Assembly: GCA_905181815.1 (NCBI GenBank)
Contig: CAJIZA010000005.1
Span: 25,176-89,175 of the forward strand
Reading direction: 5' to 3'
Source of the DNA: an uncultured Planktomarina sp.
Lineage (GTDB): Bacteria; Pseudomonadota; Alphaproteobacteria; Rhodobacterales; Rhodobacteraceae
DNA: 64,000 nucleotides
Shown: positions 20,593 through 30,613 of the stretch, piece by piece
How positions within the stretch are numbered: the stretch's first letter is position 1
Layout: each line of letters starts with the position of its first letter
Position numbers and translations under genes: made by a program
Notes under the pieces: generated by a model
Told to the model about the DNA's origin: nothing
The model's database searches: none
Seen by the model: the letters and a program-made list of their open reading frames with translations, nothing else

Positions 20593-20865
20593 CTAGGCGC
20601 CGCGCACGGTTAAGGCCAATGCGTGGATCCGCTCTATACAGTCACGCCCCAGCGCCGCATGAATGGCCCGGTGCTGGGCAATGCGACTCATACCAGAGAA
20701 ATGAGTTGCAGTAATGCGCACTTCAAAGTGACTTTCCCCGCCCTCTTGAAACCCGGAATGCCCGCGATGGGCCTCTGACACGTCAGAAACCTCTAACTCC
20801 TGCGGATTAAACGCCTCCCGCAAAGTTTTTTCGATATGATCTGCCGTTCTATCGAGTTTTATCAT
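20593..20865 (-). CDS. BolA family protein
   Basis: This roughly 90-residue protein has the class II KH-like BolA fold signature: SEAHRGHSGF (invariant His), a beta strand SHFEVRI, and SRIAQHRAIHAAL with the conserved RHR-like His. BolA proteins pair with monothiol glutaredoxins in iron-sulfur trafficking. Three in-frame ATGs exist (20889, 20880, 20865); the last has AAAGGGG about eight bases upstream and matches family length. It is divergent from the J-domain gene, with only 66 bases between starts, so the two share a control region. Confidence 0.88.
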   Translation of the reverse strand: MIKLDRTADHIEKTLREAFNPQELEVSDVSEAHRGHSGFQEGGESHFEVRITATHFSGMSRIAQHRAIHAALGRDCIERIHALALTVRGA

Positions 20866-20931
20866 CTCCACCCCTTTCATCTTTCTCATTCAGGTCTAAA
20901 CTCTGATCTCCGAGTCGGAAAGGTTAATGCG

Positions 20932-21561
20932 ATGAAGAAGGATGATCCCTTCGGTTTTGATATGTCCGTATCCACGGCCAAAAAGAATAACCCACGGGGT
21001 CGCAGGGGCATGTCAGGCGCTTTTGAGACCTCAACTCGCAAATGCGAACATGCAGGCTGTGTGGAATCTGGGAAGTACCGCGCACCGAAATCGCCAGATA
21101 TTTTGGACGATTACTTTTGGTTCTGCAAAGAACATGTGCGTGAATATAATCTGAAATGGAACTTCTTTGACGGAAACTCCGAAGAGGAGCTGCAAAAGCA
21201 AATGGACAGTGACCGCGTGTGGGAGCGCGAAACCAAACCATTGCGTTCAAGCGAAGAACAACGGGCTTGGGCTCGCCTTGGCGTGGATGACCCACATCAA
21301 GTTTTAGGCGCCAATGCCACGCAAAATCCTGGAAAATCTATCACTGGGGCCACCCGTAAATTACCGTCGTCTGAACGTCGAGCGCTGGATATTTTGGAAG
21401 CCAAAGATCACTGGACCAAGGCCGAAATTCGCAAGGCCTATAAATCACTGATCAAGGTGCTGCATCCCGATATGAATGGCGGCGACCGCAGCCAGGAAGA
21501 GCAATTGGGCGAAGTGGTCTGGGCCTGGGATCAGATCAAAGAAAGCCGTAGCTTTAAATAA
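20932..21561 (+). CDS. J-domain protein with N-terminal Cys/His cluster
   Basis: This 209-residue protein has a C-terminal J-domain (about 145-209) with the HPD tripeptide at 178-180, needed to stimulate DnaK ATPase. The N-terminal part has Cys38, Cys43, Cys65 and His68 (CEHAGC and FCKEH), which could bind a metal ion. It lacks the Gly/Phe and zinc-finger regions of classical DnaJ, so it is a specialised co-chaperone of the type usually found before cobS in Rhodobacterales. ATG 20932 has GGAAAGG just upstream. cobS starts 178 bases downstream. Confidence 0.85.
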   Translation: MKKDDPFGFDMSVSTAKKNNPRGRRGMSGAFETSTRKCEHAGCVESGKYRAPKSPDILDDYFWFCKEHVREYNLKWNFFDGNSEEELQKQMDSDRVWERETKPLRSSEEQRAWARLGVDDPHQVLGANATQNPGKSITGATRKLPSSERRALDILEAKDHWTKAEIRKAYKSLIKVLHPDMNGGDRSQEEQLGEVVWAWDQIKESRSFK

Positions 21562-21739
21562 ACCAAATTTCGCTGCCATTGCGGGCAGCATATCGCATTA
21601 AGGAAACCAATTTAACAAAAATATAGAGCCAATGGGCTCATGGCGCAGCGCAATTCGGTTTTTGTCTTTCCCTTGCCCTTTGACGCATTATGTTGCACGA
21701 ACAGCGCGGTGAATTGCCCGGGTACAAAGGAATGAGACT

Positions 21740-22726
21740 ATGGCTGATACAAGTTTAGATATCGACACACATCCAACTCAAGATATTTCGGTCCGCGAAG
21801 TATTTGGAATTGACACAGACATGGTCGTAAAAGGCTTTGCCGAACGTACTTCCCGCGTACCAGATATCGATAGTACCTATAAATTTGACCCAGACACCAC
21901 TTTGGCCATCCTCGCAGGCTTTGCGTACAACCGCCGTGTCATGATCCAAGGGTATCACGGCACAGGCAAATCGACCCATATCGAGCAGGTTGCCAGCCGG
22001 TTGAATTGGCCAGCAGTACGGGTCAATCTCGATAGCCATATCAGCCGTATTGACCTCATCGGTAAAGACGCCATCAAGCTTAAAGACGGCAAGCAAGTCA
22101 CCGATTTCCAAGAAGGGATTTTGCCCTGGGCACTGCGCAATCCCACTGCGATTGTATTTGATGAATATGACGCCGGTCGCGCGGATGTAATGTTCGTGAT
22201 CCAACGCGTTTTGGAAGTGGACGGCAAGTTGACCTTGCTTGATCAGAACCAAGTGATCAACCCACACCCGTATTTCCGGATTTTTGCGACAGCCAATACC
22301 GTGGGTCTTGGCGATACCACTGGGCTTTATCACGGCACTCAGCAGATCAACCAAGGGCAAATGGACCGGTGGAGCCTGGTGTCTACCTTGAATTATCTGT
22401 CCGTTGAGGCAGAATCTGCCATCGTTCTCGCCAAGAACCCACATTACAATACAGAGAGTGGTCGCCGCACCATCAAGCAGATGGTTACAGTCGCCGATCT
22501 GTCACGCACAGCCTTCACAAACGGCGATCTCTCCACTGTGATGTCGCCGCGCACGGTCATCGCCTGGGCTCAAAATGCTGAGATTTTCCGCAATATTGGC
22601 TATGCGTTCCGTTTGAGCTTCCTGAACAAATGCGACGAGCTGGAACGCCAAACGGTCGCAGAATTCTACCAGCGCTGCTTTGATGAAGAATTGCCAGAAT
22701 CGGCCGTATCGACGAGCATGTCGTAA
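21740..22726 (+). CDS. cobS: Cobaltochelatase subunit CobS (AAA+ ATPase)
   Basis: This 328-residue MoxR-like AAA+ ATPase powers cobalt insertion into hydrogenobyrinic acid a,c-diamide by the aerobic CobN-CobS-CobT chelatase. Walker [10 protein letters not shown] lies near residues 72-80 and Walker [10 protein letters not shown] near 139. Sensor and arginine-finger regions are intact ([16 protein letters not shown]). The length matches known CobS. ATG 21740 has AAAGGAATG upstream. cobT follows after 37 bases, so they form one operon; cobN is not in the window. Confidence 0.96.
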   Translation: MADTSLDIDTHPTQDISVREVFGIDTDMVVKGFAERTSRVPDIDSTYKFDPDTTLAILAGFAYNRRVMIQGYHGTGKSTHIEQVASRLNWPAVRVNLDSHISRIDLIGKDAIKLKDGKQVTDFQEGILPWALRNPTAIVFDEYDAGRADVMFVIQRVLEVDGKLTLLDQNQVINPHPYFRIFATANTVGLGDTTGLYHGTQQINQGQMDRWSLVSTLNYLSVEAESAIVLAKNPHYNTESGRRTIKQMVTVADLSRTAFTNGDLSTVMSPRTVIAWAQNAEIFRNIGYAFRLSFLNKCDELERQTVAEFYQRCFDEELPESAVSTSMS

Positions 22727-22763
22727 GCACCCCAATTCAGCGGGCCCCAAGTGGATCACATTG

Positions 22764-24638
22764 ATGCAAAATAACGACAATCCTGCCGATCCGTTCAAAA
22801 AGGCACTGGCCGAAGCCACCAAGGTTATGGCCGATGATGCCGAGCTATCGGTGACCTATTCGGTGGATCCTCCGGGCTCCACCAGCGACTCCATCCGCCT
22901 GCCACAAATCAGCAGGCGGATGAGTGCACAAGAGGTGCGTTTGGCCCGCGGCACCGCTGACGCTCTGGCTTTACGCCATAAATTCCACGACACAAGCACA
23001 TTCGACCACTATGTCCCACAGGGGCAAATGGCCCGCGACATCTATGATGCTATGGAAACCGCGCGCTGCGAAGCGATTGGTGCCCGCGCCATGCCAGGCA
23101 CCCATACCAATATTGATGCAAAAATTGAGAATGAAGCTTTGCGTCAGGGCTTTGGCGATATTCGCGAAGCAAGCCAAGCACCACTGGCAACGGCCGCCGG
23201 CTATCTGGTGCGCCATCTTGCCACTGGGCGCGACCTGCCCACCGATGCTGCCAATGTGATGAACCTGTGGCGCGATTTCATTGAAGGGCAAACCGGCGGC
23301 AGTCTCGGCTCAATCGAAGACATTTTGGCCGATCAAGCAGAATTTGCAAAATTCACCCGCAAAATCATCCAGGATTTAGGCTATGGTGACCAGCTCGGCG
23401 ACGATCCCGATTTCGAAGACGAAGACGCCGAAGACCAGGCCGAAGCAGATGAAGACCAAGACAATCAACCGGACAGTACCGGCGAAGATGATGATTCTGA
23501 AGAGCAGGATGACGCCAATCCAGAACAAAGCCAAGACAAGCAGCAAGATGCCTCAACGGCGCAAGTCTCTATGGATGACATGGCCGATAGTGACATGGGT
23601 GAAGAAATGGAGCTGCCAGAGGGCGAAGCCCCTCTAGAGCCACCTGCACCTCAACCTGTCTCTGATGCAGATCCGGAATATATGGTATATCGCACTGAAT
23701 TTGATGAAGAAATTTCGGCTGAAGATTTGGCGGATCCGCAAGAACTGGAACGTTTACGAGCCTATCTCGATCAACAGCTGGAACCTCTGAAAGGGGCCGT
23801 CAGCCGTCTCGCCAACAAGCTGCAGCGCCGCTTGCAGGCGCAACAAAACCGCAGTTGGGAGTTCGATCTTGAAGAGGGCACCTTGGACGCAGGTCGTCTA
23901 GCTCGGGTGATTGCCAATCCCACAACGCCCCTGTCCTTCAAGGTCGAAAAAGATACGGAATTCCGCGATACCTGTGTGACGCTCTTGCTAGACAATTCTG
24001 GCTCTATGCGCGGTCGGCCCATCTCCATCGCAGCCATCTGCGCAGATGTGCTGGCCCGAACCTTGGAGCGCTGCAGCGTGAAGGTAGAGATTTTGGGCTT
24101 CACCACGCGTGCGTGGAAAGGCGGGCTAAGCCGTGAAGAATGGCTCGCGGAAGGCCGTCCACAGGGTCCAGGTCGGCTCAATGATCTGCGCCATATTATC
24201 TACAAAAGCGCCGATGCCCCCTGGCGACGCGCCAGGCCTAATCTTGGGCTGATGATGAAGGAAGGGCTGCTCAAAGAGAATATCGACGGCGAAGCCCTGG
24301 AATGGGCGCATCGCCGCATGGCTGTCCGCCACGAATCGCGAAAAATCTTGATGGTGATTTCCGACGGTGCGCCGGTCGATGACAGCACGCTTTCAGTCAA
24401 TCCTGCCAATTATCTGGAAAAACACCTGCGCGATGTGATTGCCATGGTTGAAAAACGCCGGCAGGTTGAGCTTATGGCCATTGGTATTGGTCATGACGTG
24501 ACACGCTATTACGATCGCGCGGTGACCATTACCGATGTGGAACAATTGGCAGGCGCCATGACTGAACAACTCGCCGCTCTGTTCGAAAGCGACGCGCGCG
24601 CCCGCGCCCGCGTCATGGGCCTCAAACGGGCCGGCTAA
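22764..24638 (+). CDS. cobT: Cobaltochelatase subunit CobT
   Basis: This 624-residue partner of CobS in the aerobic cobaltochelatase has an N-terminal helical domain (1-210) and a very acidic Asp/Glu/Gln-rich linker at about 212-310. A C-terminal von Willebrand A domain carries the metal-ion-dependent adhesion motif DNSGSM near residue 411. This three-part architecture is characteristic of CobT. ATG 22764 ([15 protein letters not shown]) is the family start; an upstream in-frame ATG would overlap cobS. It ends 86 bases before the aminopeptidase gene. Confidence 0.96.
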   Translation: MQNNDNPADPFKKALAEATKVMADDAELSVTYSVDPPGSTSDSIRLPQISRRMSAQEVRLARGTADALALRHKFHDTSTFDHYVPQGQMARDIYDAMETARCEAIGARAMPGTHTNIDAKIENEALRQGFGDIREASQAPLATAAGYLVRHLATGRDLPTDAANVMNLWRDFIEGQTGGSLGSIEDILADQAEFAKFTRKIIQDLGYGDQLGDDPDFEDEDAEDQAEADEDQDNQPDSTGEDDDSEEQDDANPEQSQDKQQDASTAQVSMDDMADSDMGEEMELPEGEAPLEPPAPQPVSDADPEYMVYRTEFDEEISAEDLADPQELERLRAYLDQQLEPLKGAVSRLANKLQRRLQAQQNRSWEFDLEEGTLDAGRLARVIANPTTPLSFKVEKDTEFRDTCVTLLLDNSGSMRGRPISIAAICADVLARTLERCSVKVEILGFTTRAWKGGLSREEWLAEGRPQGPGRLNDLRHIIYKSADAPWRRARPNLGLMMKEGLLKENIDGEALEWAHRRMAVRHESRKILMVISDGAPVDDSTLSVNPANYLEKHLRDVIAMVEKRRQVELMAIGIGHDVTRYYDRAVTITDVEQLAGAMTEQLAALFESDARARARVMGLKRAG

Positions 24639-24724
24639 GTCCAAAACGCAAATTGCCCATTGCCGCAAAGCCGGCCTTGGCTCAATCTGTACGCACCATC
24701 TGCTGCAAAGCAAGGAGCCATTCC

Positions 24725-26515
24725 ATGTTTCAAACCTTCGACTCCCCCACCTCTCCCGAACAAGGCCCGCCGCGCTTGGCCCAATTGCGTGGCTGGATGG
24801 CACAGCAGGAATTGAACGGCTTTATCGTCCCGCGGGCCGATCGTCACCAAGGCGAATATGTGGCCCCCTGCGATGAGCGCCTGTCTTGGCTCACCGGGTT
24901 TACCGGATCCGCTGGATTTGCCTGCATTTTGGAAGTCACCGCTGGCATCTTTATTGATGGGCGCTATCGGCTACAGGTATGCGAACAGGTGGCGGGAGAT
25001 TTAATGCCCGTGCACTGGCCCGAAACCAAATTACATGAATGGCTTGTCGGCAAAGCTGCGCCCGGCGCGGTCATTGGCTTTGACCCTTGGCTTCATACTG
25101 TCGAGCAGGTCGAAACTCTACGCACGGGACTGCAGGGCACTGGTATTCTACTAGCGGCCTGTTCGAATGGGATTGATGCCATTTGGACAGATCGTCCAGC
25201 CCCGCCAAACGCCCCTGCTTGGGCGCATCCGCCACATCTTTGCGGCGACACCGCTGAAGCCAAAACCCGCCGCCTGGGCGCTGCCATTGCGGCGCAAGCT
25301 GCGCAGACAGCTGTGATCACTCTACCAGACAGCCTGTGTTGGCTGCTCAATCTGCGTGGCAGTGATGTGCCACGCACGCCGATTGTCCATTGTTTTGGGC
25401 TCTTGTCCGACCATGGTGCGCTGACACTCTTTGGCGATGAAATGAAATTTACAGATTTGACCCTGCCTGACACTGTAACACTTGCCCCTTGGAAAGCCTT
25501 TCCTAGATATCTCAAAGACCTCTCGGGCACCGTTTTGATTGAGCCGACCTCCTTGCCCCAAGCCGCTTTAGATGTGCTGTCAGCGGGTTCAGCAAAGATT
25601 TTGCGCGGCCTGGATCCCTGTAGCCTGCCGAAAGCCTGCAAGACAGCCACCGAACTGGACGGCTGTCGCGCGGCACATTTGCGCGATGGCGCGGCTGTGG
25701 TACGGTTTCTTGCCTGGTTTGACCGGGCTGATACCTCCCGGCTCAGTGAAATTGACATTGTAACCCGGCTTGAGACTTACCGCGCCGCCACCAATTTGTT
25801 GCATGACATCAGCTTCGACACAATCAGCGGATCTGGCCCGCATGGGGCAGTGGTGCATTATCGGGTAACAGAGAAAAGCAACCGCCCGTTGGATCGTGAC
25901 AGCCTTTTGTTGGTCGACAGCGGCGCGCAATATCAAGATGGCACCACCGACATCACCCGCACCCTACCAATTGGTAGCCCCAGCCTCGAGATGCGGCAAG
26001 CCTTCACCCGTGTTCTGAAGGGCATGATTGCAATATCACAGCTGCGCTTTCCCAAGGGCTTGGCGGGCCGCGATATCGATGCCATCGCCCGCGCGCCCCT
26101 CTGGGCCGCAGGTCAGGATTATGACCACGGTACCGGACATGGGGTTGGCAGTTTTTTGTCGGTTCACGAGGGGCCGCAACGGCTGTCGCGCGCCGACAAT
26201 GTGCCCTTGCAGCAGGGCATGATCCTATCAAATGAACCGGGTTACTATCGCCCTGGCGCCTTTGGTATACGCATCGAAAACCTCATCACTGTTATGGAAG
26301 CCGAGCCACTGCCAGGCGGCGATGATCGCGCCATGCTGGCCTTTGAAACACTCACCTACGCGCCCATTGACCTGCGCTTGATTGAAACATCCGAACTGAC
26401 AGACAGCGAGAACAATTGGCTCAACGCTTACCATCAAGAGGTGTATGCGAAACTTGCGCCTTTGCTCGAGCCAGAAACGGCTCAATGGTTGGCAGGGGCT
26501 ACGCGTAGCATTTGA
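24725..26515 (+). CDS. Xaa-Pro aminopeptidase (M24B family)
   Basis: This 596-residue aminopeptidase P-like enzyme removes an N-terminal residue preceding proline. It has three domains: two creatinase-like N-terminal domains (DERLSWLTGFTGSAGFA near 55) and the pita-bread catalytic domain. Metal ligands appear at VDSGAQYQDGTTD (two Asp near 398 and 409), GHGVGSFLSVHEG (His near 471), NEPGYY (Glu near 503) and IRIEN (Glu near 518). The long three-domain form resembles eukaryotic cytosolic APP1 more than short PepP. ATG 24725 follows AAGGAG closely. Confidence 0.93.
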   Translation: MFQTFDSPTSPEQGPPRLAQLRGWMAQQELNGFIVPRADRHQGEYVAPCDERLSWLTGFTGSAGFACILEVTAGIFIDGRYRLQVCEQVAGDLMPVHWPETKLHEWLVGKAAPGAVIGFDPWLHTVEQVETLRTGLQGTGILLAACSNGIDAIWTDRPAPPNAPAWAHPPHLCGDTAEAKTRRLGAAIAAQAAQTAVITLPDSLCWLLNLRGSDVPRTPIVHCFGLLSDHGALTLFGDEMKFTDLTLPDTVTLAPWKAFPRYLKDLSGTVLIEPTSLPQAALDVLSAGSAKILRGLDPCSLPKACKTATELDGCRAAHLRDGAAVVRFLAWFDRADTSRLSEIDIVTRLETYRAATNLLHDISFDTISGSGPHGAVVHYRVTEKSNRPLDRDSLLLVDSGAQYQDGTTDITRTLPIGSPSLEMRQAFTRVLKGMIAISQLRFPKGLAGRDIDAIARAPLWAAGQDYDHGTGHGVGSFLSVHEGPQRLSRADNVPLQQGMILSNEPGYYRPGAFGIRIENLITVMEAEPLPGGDDRAMLAFETLTYAPIDLRLIETSELTDSENNWLNAYHQEVYAKLAPLLEPETAQWLAGATRSI

Positions 26516-26548
26516 CACAGACCGCATAGAGTGGGACAAATGCTCTCA

Positions 26549-26893
26549 ATGACAGAACATATAAAAATTAGAGCCTTGTCCGGTAAATGGTCAATACGTG
26601 TCGCCGGCGCGGTTATTGCGGAAACCCGTGGAGCTTTAGAGCTCACAGAGCGGGGCTATGAACCGGTAATCTATTTTCTCCGCGACGATATCGCCATGGC
26701 ATTCCTAGATCAAACTGACAAAACCTCCCATTGTCCGCACAAAGGCGATGCCAATTATTTCTCGATCATCACCAAAAATGGACCTATTGAAAACGTTGCT
26801 TGGAGCTATGAGACGCCAAAAGAAGCGGTGACGAAAATCAAGGACCATTTGGCGTTTTACCTCAATGATAAGATCACCATAGAACAGGTCTAA
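26549..26893 (+). CDS. DUF427 family protein
   Basis: This protein of about 114 residues matches DUF427: a GKWSIRVAG strand, the VIYFLRDDIAMAFLD block near residue 45, and SHCPHKGDANYFSI near 65. It is a small beta-rich fold of unknown biochemical role, widespread in alphaproteobacteria and actinobacteria. The start is uncertain: ATG 26549 gives the family start MTEHIKIR, but ATG 26540 and GTG 26531 are in frame and the ribosome binding site suits 26540 better. Its 3' end overlaps recN by four bases in convergent orientation. Confidence 0.82.
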   Translation: MTEHIKIRALSGKWSIRVAGAVIAETRGALELTERGYEPVIYFLRDDIAMAFLDQTDKTSHCPHKGDANYFSIITKNGPIENVAWSYETPKEAVTKIKDHLAFYLNDKITIEQV

Positions 26894-28542
26894 AGCACTC
26901 CCAGCAGCGAGCGCGCCGCCCCGCGGGCCTCATCCGTGACCACATCCCCCGCTAACATGCGAGCAATTTCATCCACCCGCTCCTGTAGTGTCAGAGCTAC
27001 GACGGTTGAGAGCGTTTTGTTTTGTTCGACCCGTTTCTCAACGCGCCAATGAGCCGAACCGAGCGCCGCGACCTGCGGGGAATGGGTCACGACCAAAACC
27101 TGGCCTTCTGCCCCCAATTGCGCCAAACGCCGACCGACCGCATTGGCGGTGGCGCCGCCGACACCGCGGTCAATCTCATCAAAAATCATGGTGCGCTGCA
27201 GAGCGCGTTCCGACAAGCAGACTTTAAGGGCCAAGAGAAAGCGGCTCAATTCACCTCCAGAGGCGATTTTTTCCAAAGCGCCAGTTGGTGCGCCAGGATT
27301 GGTGGCCACGGTAAAGGCCACCGTATCAGTGCCATTTGGCCCCGCATCACTTGGAAAAATTTCAGTCTTGAAAACTGCACGTTCCATCTTGAGCGGCGCC
27401 AGTTCTGCGGCCATAGCCCGATCGAGCACGCCGGCTGCTGATAAGCGCGCACCATGCAGTCTCTCTGCCAATTGCAGATAAGCCACCTCAGCTACCTCCA
27501 CCTCGCGTTGCAAAGCATCAAGTCCGGCTGTGCCACTGGTCAAAGTCTGCAGCTTCGCGCTCAATTCGGCAGCAATACTCGGCAGCTCGTCGGGCAATAC
27601 CGCGTGTTTGCGGGCCGCGGCCCGAATGGCGAACAATCTCTCCTCAGTCTGTTCCAGCTCAGAGGCATTAAAACTCAACCCCTGCAACACAATGTCAATT
27701 TCTTGCTGGCCCTGCCCAAGCATATTCAAGGCCCCGTCAAGAACCTCCATCGCCGCATCCAATTGGCCGTCCATATGCTCCGCCGCTTCCAAAAGCCAAC
27801 GGCTGGCATCACTGATCTGCCCCTCTGCGCCTTGGGGTGAGAGCGCTTGATAGGCCTTTGTCACATCTTTGCTGATCTTGACAGCCGCTTGCATCAAACG
27901 ACGTTGGGCATCCAACTGACTTTCATCGCCAGGCTGCACATCCAAAGCCTCCAGCTCATCGACTGTATGGCGCAGATAATCTTCCTCTGCCGACAAAGCC
28001 TCAATCTTCGCAGCCAACGCCGTGCGTTCCGCCTTGGCCAGGCTAAGCGCATGCCACGCCTGGCTCGTCTCGTCACGCAACGGGGCGGCTAAGGCGAAAT
28101 CATCCAGCAGCGCCAAATGGCCCTTAACATTCAAAAGGCCACCATCATCATGTTGCCCATGAAGTTCCAACAATGTCTCACTAATCTGGCGGAGAACCTG
28201 CCCCGAGCACCTACGGTCATTGACAAAAGCGGTCTTGCGCCCATCGCGACTGTTAATCCTGCGTAAAATCAACTCATCTTCCGGCTCAATCCCGCTGTCT
28301 TTGAGAATAATATTAACCGGATGGGCTGCAGGCAGGTCAAACCAAGCAACCACTTCGCCCTGCTCGGCGCCTTGACGCACGAGCTCCGCGCGACCGCGCC
28401 AGCCCAAAACGAAGCCGAGACAATCGAGCAAAATGGATTTTCCCGCTCCAGTTTCTCCGGTCAACACGTTGAGCCCCGGCTGAAATTCCAGTTCTAAATG
28501 ATCAATAATCAATATGTCACGAACGCTTAACCCACGCAGCAT
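26890..28542 (-). CDS. recN: DNA repair protein RecN
   Basis: This 550-residue SMC-like ATPase acts in double-strand break repair. It has Walker A TGETGAGKS at 28-36, a central coiled-coil region (about 150-370), the ABC signature ASGGELSRFLLALK near 430, and Walker B MIFDEIDRGVGG near 460. ATG 28542 starts MLRGLSVRDILIIDHLEL, the canonical beginning; a longer frame to 28644 has no similarity and would run into bamD. It follows bamD by 16 bases and ends the lpxC-bamD-recN tail of the dcw region. Confidence 0.96.
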   Translation of the reverse strand: MLRGLSVRDILIIDHLELEFQPGLNVLTGETGAGKSILLDCLGFVLGWRGRAELVRQGAEQGEVVAWFDLPAAHPVNIILKDSGIEPEDELILRRINSRDGRKTAFVNDRRCSGQVLRQISETLLELHGQHDDGGLLNVKGHLALLDDFALAAPLRDETSQAWHALSLAKAERTALAAKIEALSAEEDYLRHTVDELEALDVQPGDESQLDAQRRLMQAAVKISKDVTKAYQALSPQGAEGQISDASRWLLEAAEHMDGQLDAAMEVLDGALNMLGQGQQEIDIVLQGLSFNASELEQTEERLFAIRAAARKHAVLPDELPSIAAELSAKLQTLTSGTAGLDALQREVEVAEVAYLQLAERLHGARLSAAGVLDRAMAAELAPLKMERAVFKTEIFPSDAGPNGTDTVAFTVATNPGAPTGALEKIASGGELSRFLLALKVCLSERALQRTMIFDEIDRGVGGATANAVGRRLAQLGAEGQVLVVTHSPQVAALGSAHWRVEKRVEQNKTLSTVVALTLQERVDEIARMLAGDVVTDEARGAARSLLGVL

Positions 28543-28558
28543 CGCCGCCTCGCTTTGG

Positions 28559-29389
28559 TTACAACCATTGGCCCTTGATCGTCTGTCGGTAGATGGTGGA
28601 AAGCCAGTTTTGCCCGCCCCCATCAGGAAGCAGACCCTCGCCACTGAGCAAAATTAAACTGTCGTCATGCCACTGCGTGCTGCTGTAGCTTTCTTGCAAA
28701 ATCGCAGCGGCGGATTGCGCCTCCCCCCTCAGACCCAAAGACAGGTAACATTCCATCAAACGATATAATGCTTCTGGAGTTTGTTCGGTCGTGCGAAACT
28801 CTTGCACAACTTTGCGAAACCGATTGGCTGCGGAGGTGTAATATCCGCGCTGCAAATAATATCGACCAACTTCCATCTCTTTTGCAGCCAAAAAGCTGAA
28901 CGCCATGTCAAATTTCTCTGCTGATTCTTTAGCGTATTTACTATCAGGGTAACGCTCAATCAGCAGGCGCAATTCTTGCAAAGCCTTGACGGTCAAATTT
29001 TGGTCTCGCCCAACTTCAAAGATTTGATCATAATAGCTCAATGCCAAAATGTACTGCGCATAGGCCGCATCTTCAGCGGCAGGGAAGAAATCAATGTAGC
29101 GTTGCGCCGCGCTGCGGCTATTTTCATAGTCTTTATCTTTGTGAAAGCTATAAGCCTGCATTATGAGACCACGCTTGGCCCATTCTGAATAGGGGTAGAG
29201 CCGTTCAATCTCACTAAAATACTTCGCGGCATCCTGTGGACGCTTCTTCGCGAGCCTATCCTCAGCCAGATCGTAGATTTCTTTAGCAGAATAGGTATCA
29301 ATATCGATTTTCGGCTCATTTTTCAGCGCGCTGCAGCCTGCAATCGCAACCGTTAAAAAACAAAGAAGAATCACATAGTGAGACCGCAT
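28559..29389 (-). CDS. bamD: Outer membrane assembly lipoprotein BamD
   Basis: This 276-residue lipoprotein of the BAM complex folds beta-barrel proteins into the outer membrane. It has a signal peptide with lipobox VAIAGC (Cys about 18 from the start), followed by five TPR-like helical pairs (AAKYFSEIERLYPYSEWA, SRSAAQRYIDFFPA, and others). ATG 29389 is favoured because GAGGGTAACC precedes it and the signal peptide then has normal length; ATG 29401 is too close to its putative ribosome binding site. It sits between lpxC (92 bases) and recN (16 bases). Confidence 0.94.
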   Translation of the reverse strand: MRSHYVILLCFLTVAIAGCSALKNEPKIDIDTYSAKEIYDLAEDRLAKKRPQDAAKYFSEIERLYPYSEWAKRGLIMQAYSFHKDKDYENSRSAAQRYIDFFPAAEDAAYAQYILALSYYDQIFEVGRDQNLTVKALQELRLLIERYPDSKYAKESAEKFDMAFSFLAAKEMEVGRYYLQRGYYTSAANRFRKVVQEFRTTEQTPEALYRLMECYLSLGLRGEAQSAAAILQESYSSTQWHDDSLILLSGEGLLPDGGGQNWLSTIYRQTIKGQWL

Positions 29390-29481
29390 GGTTACCCTCA
29401 TCCTTAGTTCACAGAAAGAGTTAGCACAGAAATATTTGTGGCAAAATGAAAGAGTTTAATTTTTTATCCACAAGCTTACAG

Positions 29482-30420
29482 CTATGCGTAAATATGCACA
29501 TCTTCTTGAACCAATCCCGCTCCAGGCAGGCGCTCCGACATCTGCGCATCACAGTCGACTCTGCGAAATGCACCAGTTTGGGAAAAGAGCTTGCGCAGCA
29601 GTTTGTTGGTCAGCGTGTGACCGGCGCGTCGTCCAACATAGCGGCCAATAATCGGGCCACCCGCAAGCGCAAGATCGCCCATAGCATCCAACATTTTATG
29701 GCGCACCGGCTCATCAGGGTGACGCATGCCGCCTGGGCTTAAAACATCGGCGCCCTCAATGACAACCGCATTCATCAATGTGCCGCCAAGGGCCAAACCG
29801 TTGGAGCGCATCAATTGCACATCAGAATTTCGACAAAATGTCCGGCTGTCGCAGAGCTCATGCACAAAACTTCCATTGGCGAGGTTGAGAGTTTTCGATT
29901 GCTGGCCAATAGCCACATCTGGAAAATCGATTGAGAAGTCCATCTCAATTCCACCGAAGGGCGTCAAAGCCGAATAGGCGCCATTTTCTTGAACCTCGAC
30001 CGTTTGCAAGATTTCCAGCACCTGAACAGGTGCCGCTTGCGCAATCAGCCCAGCCTTCAAGAAGCCCCGAACAAACTCCAGTGCGGAGCCATCCATAATT
30101 GGGACTTCTGGGCCATCCAGTTCAACAACAGCATTGTTAATCCCGCAGCCTGCAATCGCGGCCATAACATGCTCCACAGTCGACACGCCCAAACCATCGG
30201 CATTGACCAGGCGCGTGCACAGCGCTGTGTGGACCGCAAATTGCCAATTGGCGGAAATAAATGGATCTGCATTAAAGATATCTGTGCGCCGAAACCAAAT
30301 GCCCGTCTGCGCCGCCGCAGGCCGCACGCGCAGCGTCACGTCACGCCCGCAATGCAGACCAACGCCCGTGAAAACCACTTCTGATTTCAGTGTTTTTTGC
30401 AAAAGGACCTCAGGGTTCAT
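29482..30420 (-). CDS. lpxC: UDP-3-O-acyl-N-acetylglucosamine deacetylase
   Basis: This 312-residue zinc deacetylase is the committed step of lipid A synthesis. Zinc and catalytic residues are visible: STVEHVMAA (His84), the PVRHKMLDAMGD block (His241, Asp245) and RAGHTLTNK near residue 268. The opening LKSEVVFTGVGLHCG block is canonical. The length fits LpxC (about 305). It lies 193 bases after ftsZ, a common alphaproteobacterial linkage between division and envelope genes, and may have its own promoter in that gap, although I see none with confidence. Confidence 0.96.
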   Translation of the reverse strand: MNPEVLLQKTLKSEVVFTGVGLHCGRDVTLRVRPAAAQTGIWFRRTDIFNADPFISANWQFAVHTALCTRLVNADGLGVSTVEHVMAAIAGCGINNAVVELDGPEVPIMDGSALEFVRGFLKAGLIAQAAPVQVLEILQTVEVQENGAYSALTPFGGIEMDFSIDFPDVAIGQQSKTLNLANGSFVHELCDSRTFCRNSDVQLMRSNGLALGGTLMNAVVIEGADVLSPGGMRHPDEPVRHKMLDAMGDLALAGGPIIGRYVGRRAGHTLTNKLLRKLFSQTGAFRRVDCDAQMSERLPGAGLVQEDVHIYA

Positions 30421-30613
30421 AAATGAATAACTTACGCATCGCTAGTTTGTGTGCCCGCTCAACGCAACTCACAGTTTGCAACCATTTGAAACATCCCCAA
30501 AGAGCGATCAGCAACCAAACGCCTTCTGAGGCCTAAAATCCAATAACCTATTAATTTTAAACATGAAAAAGACATCATTTGACGCCTTTTTCCAATTCAC
30601 TGTGATTTTTGTA

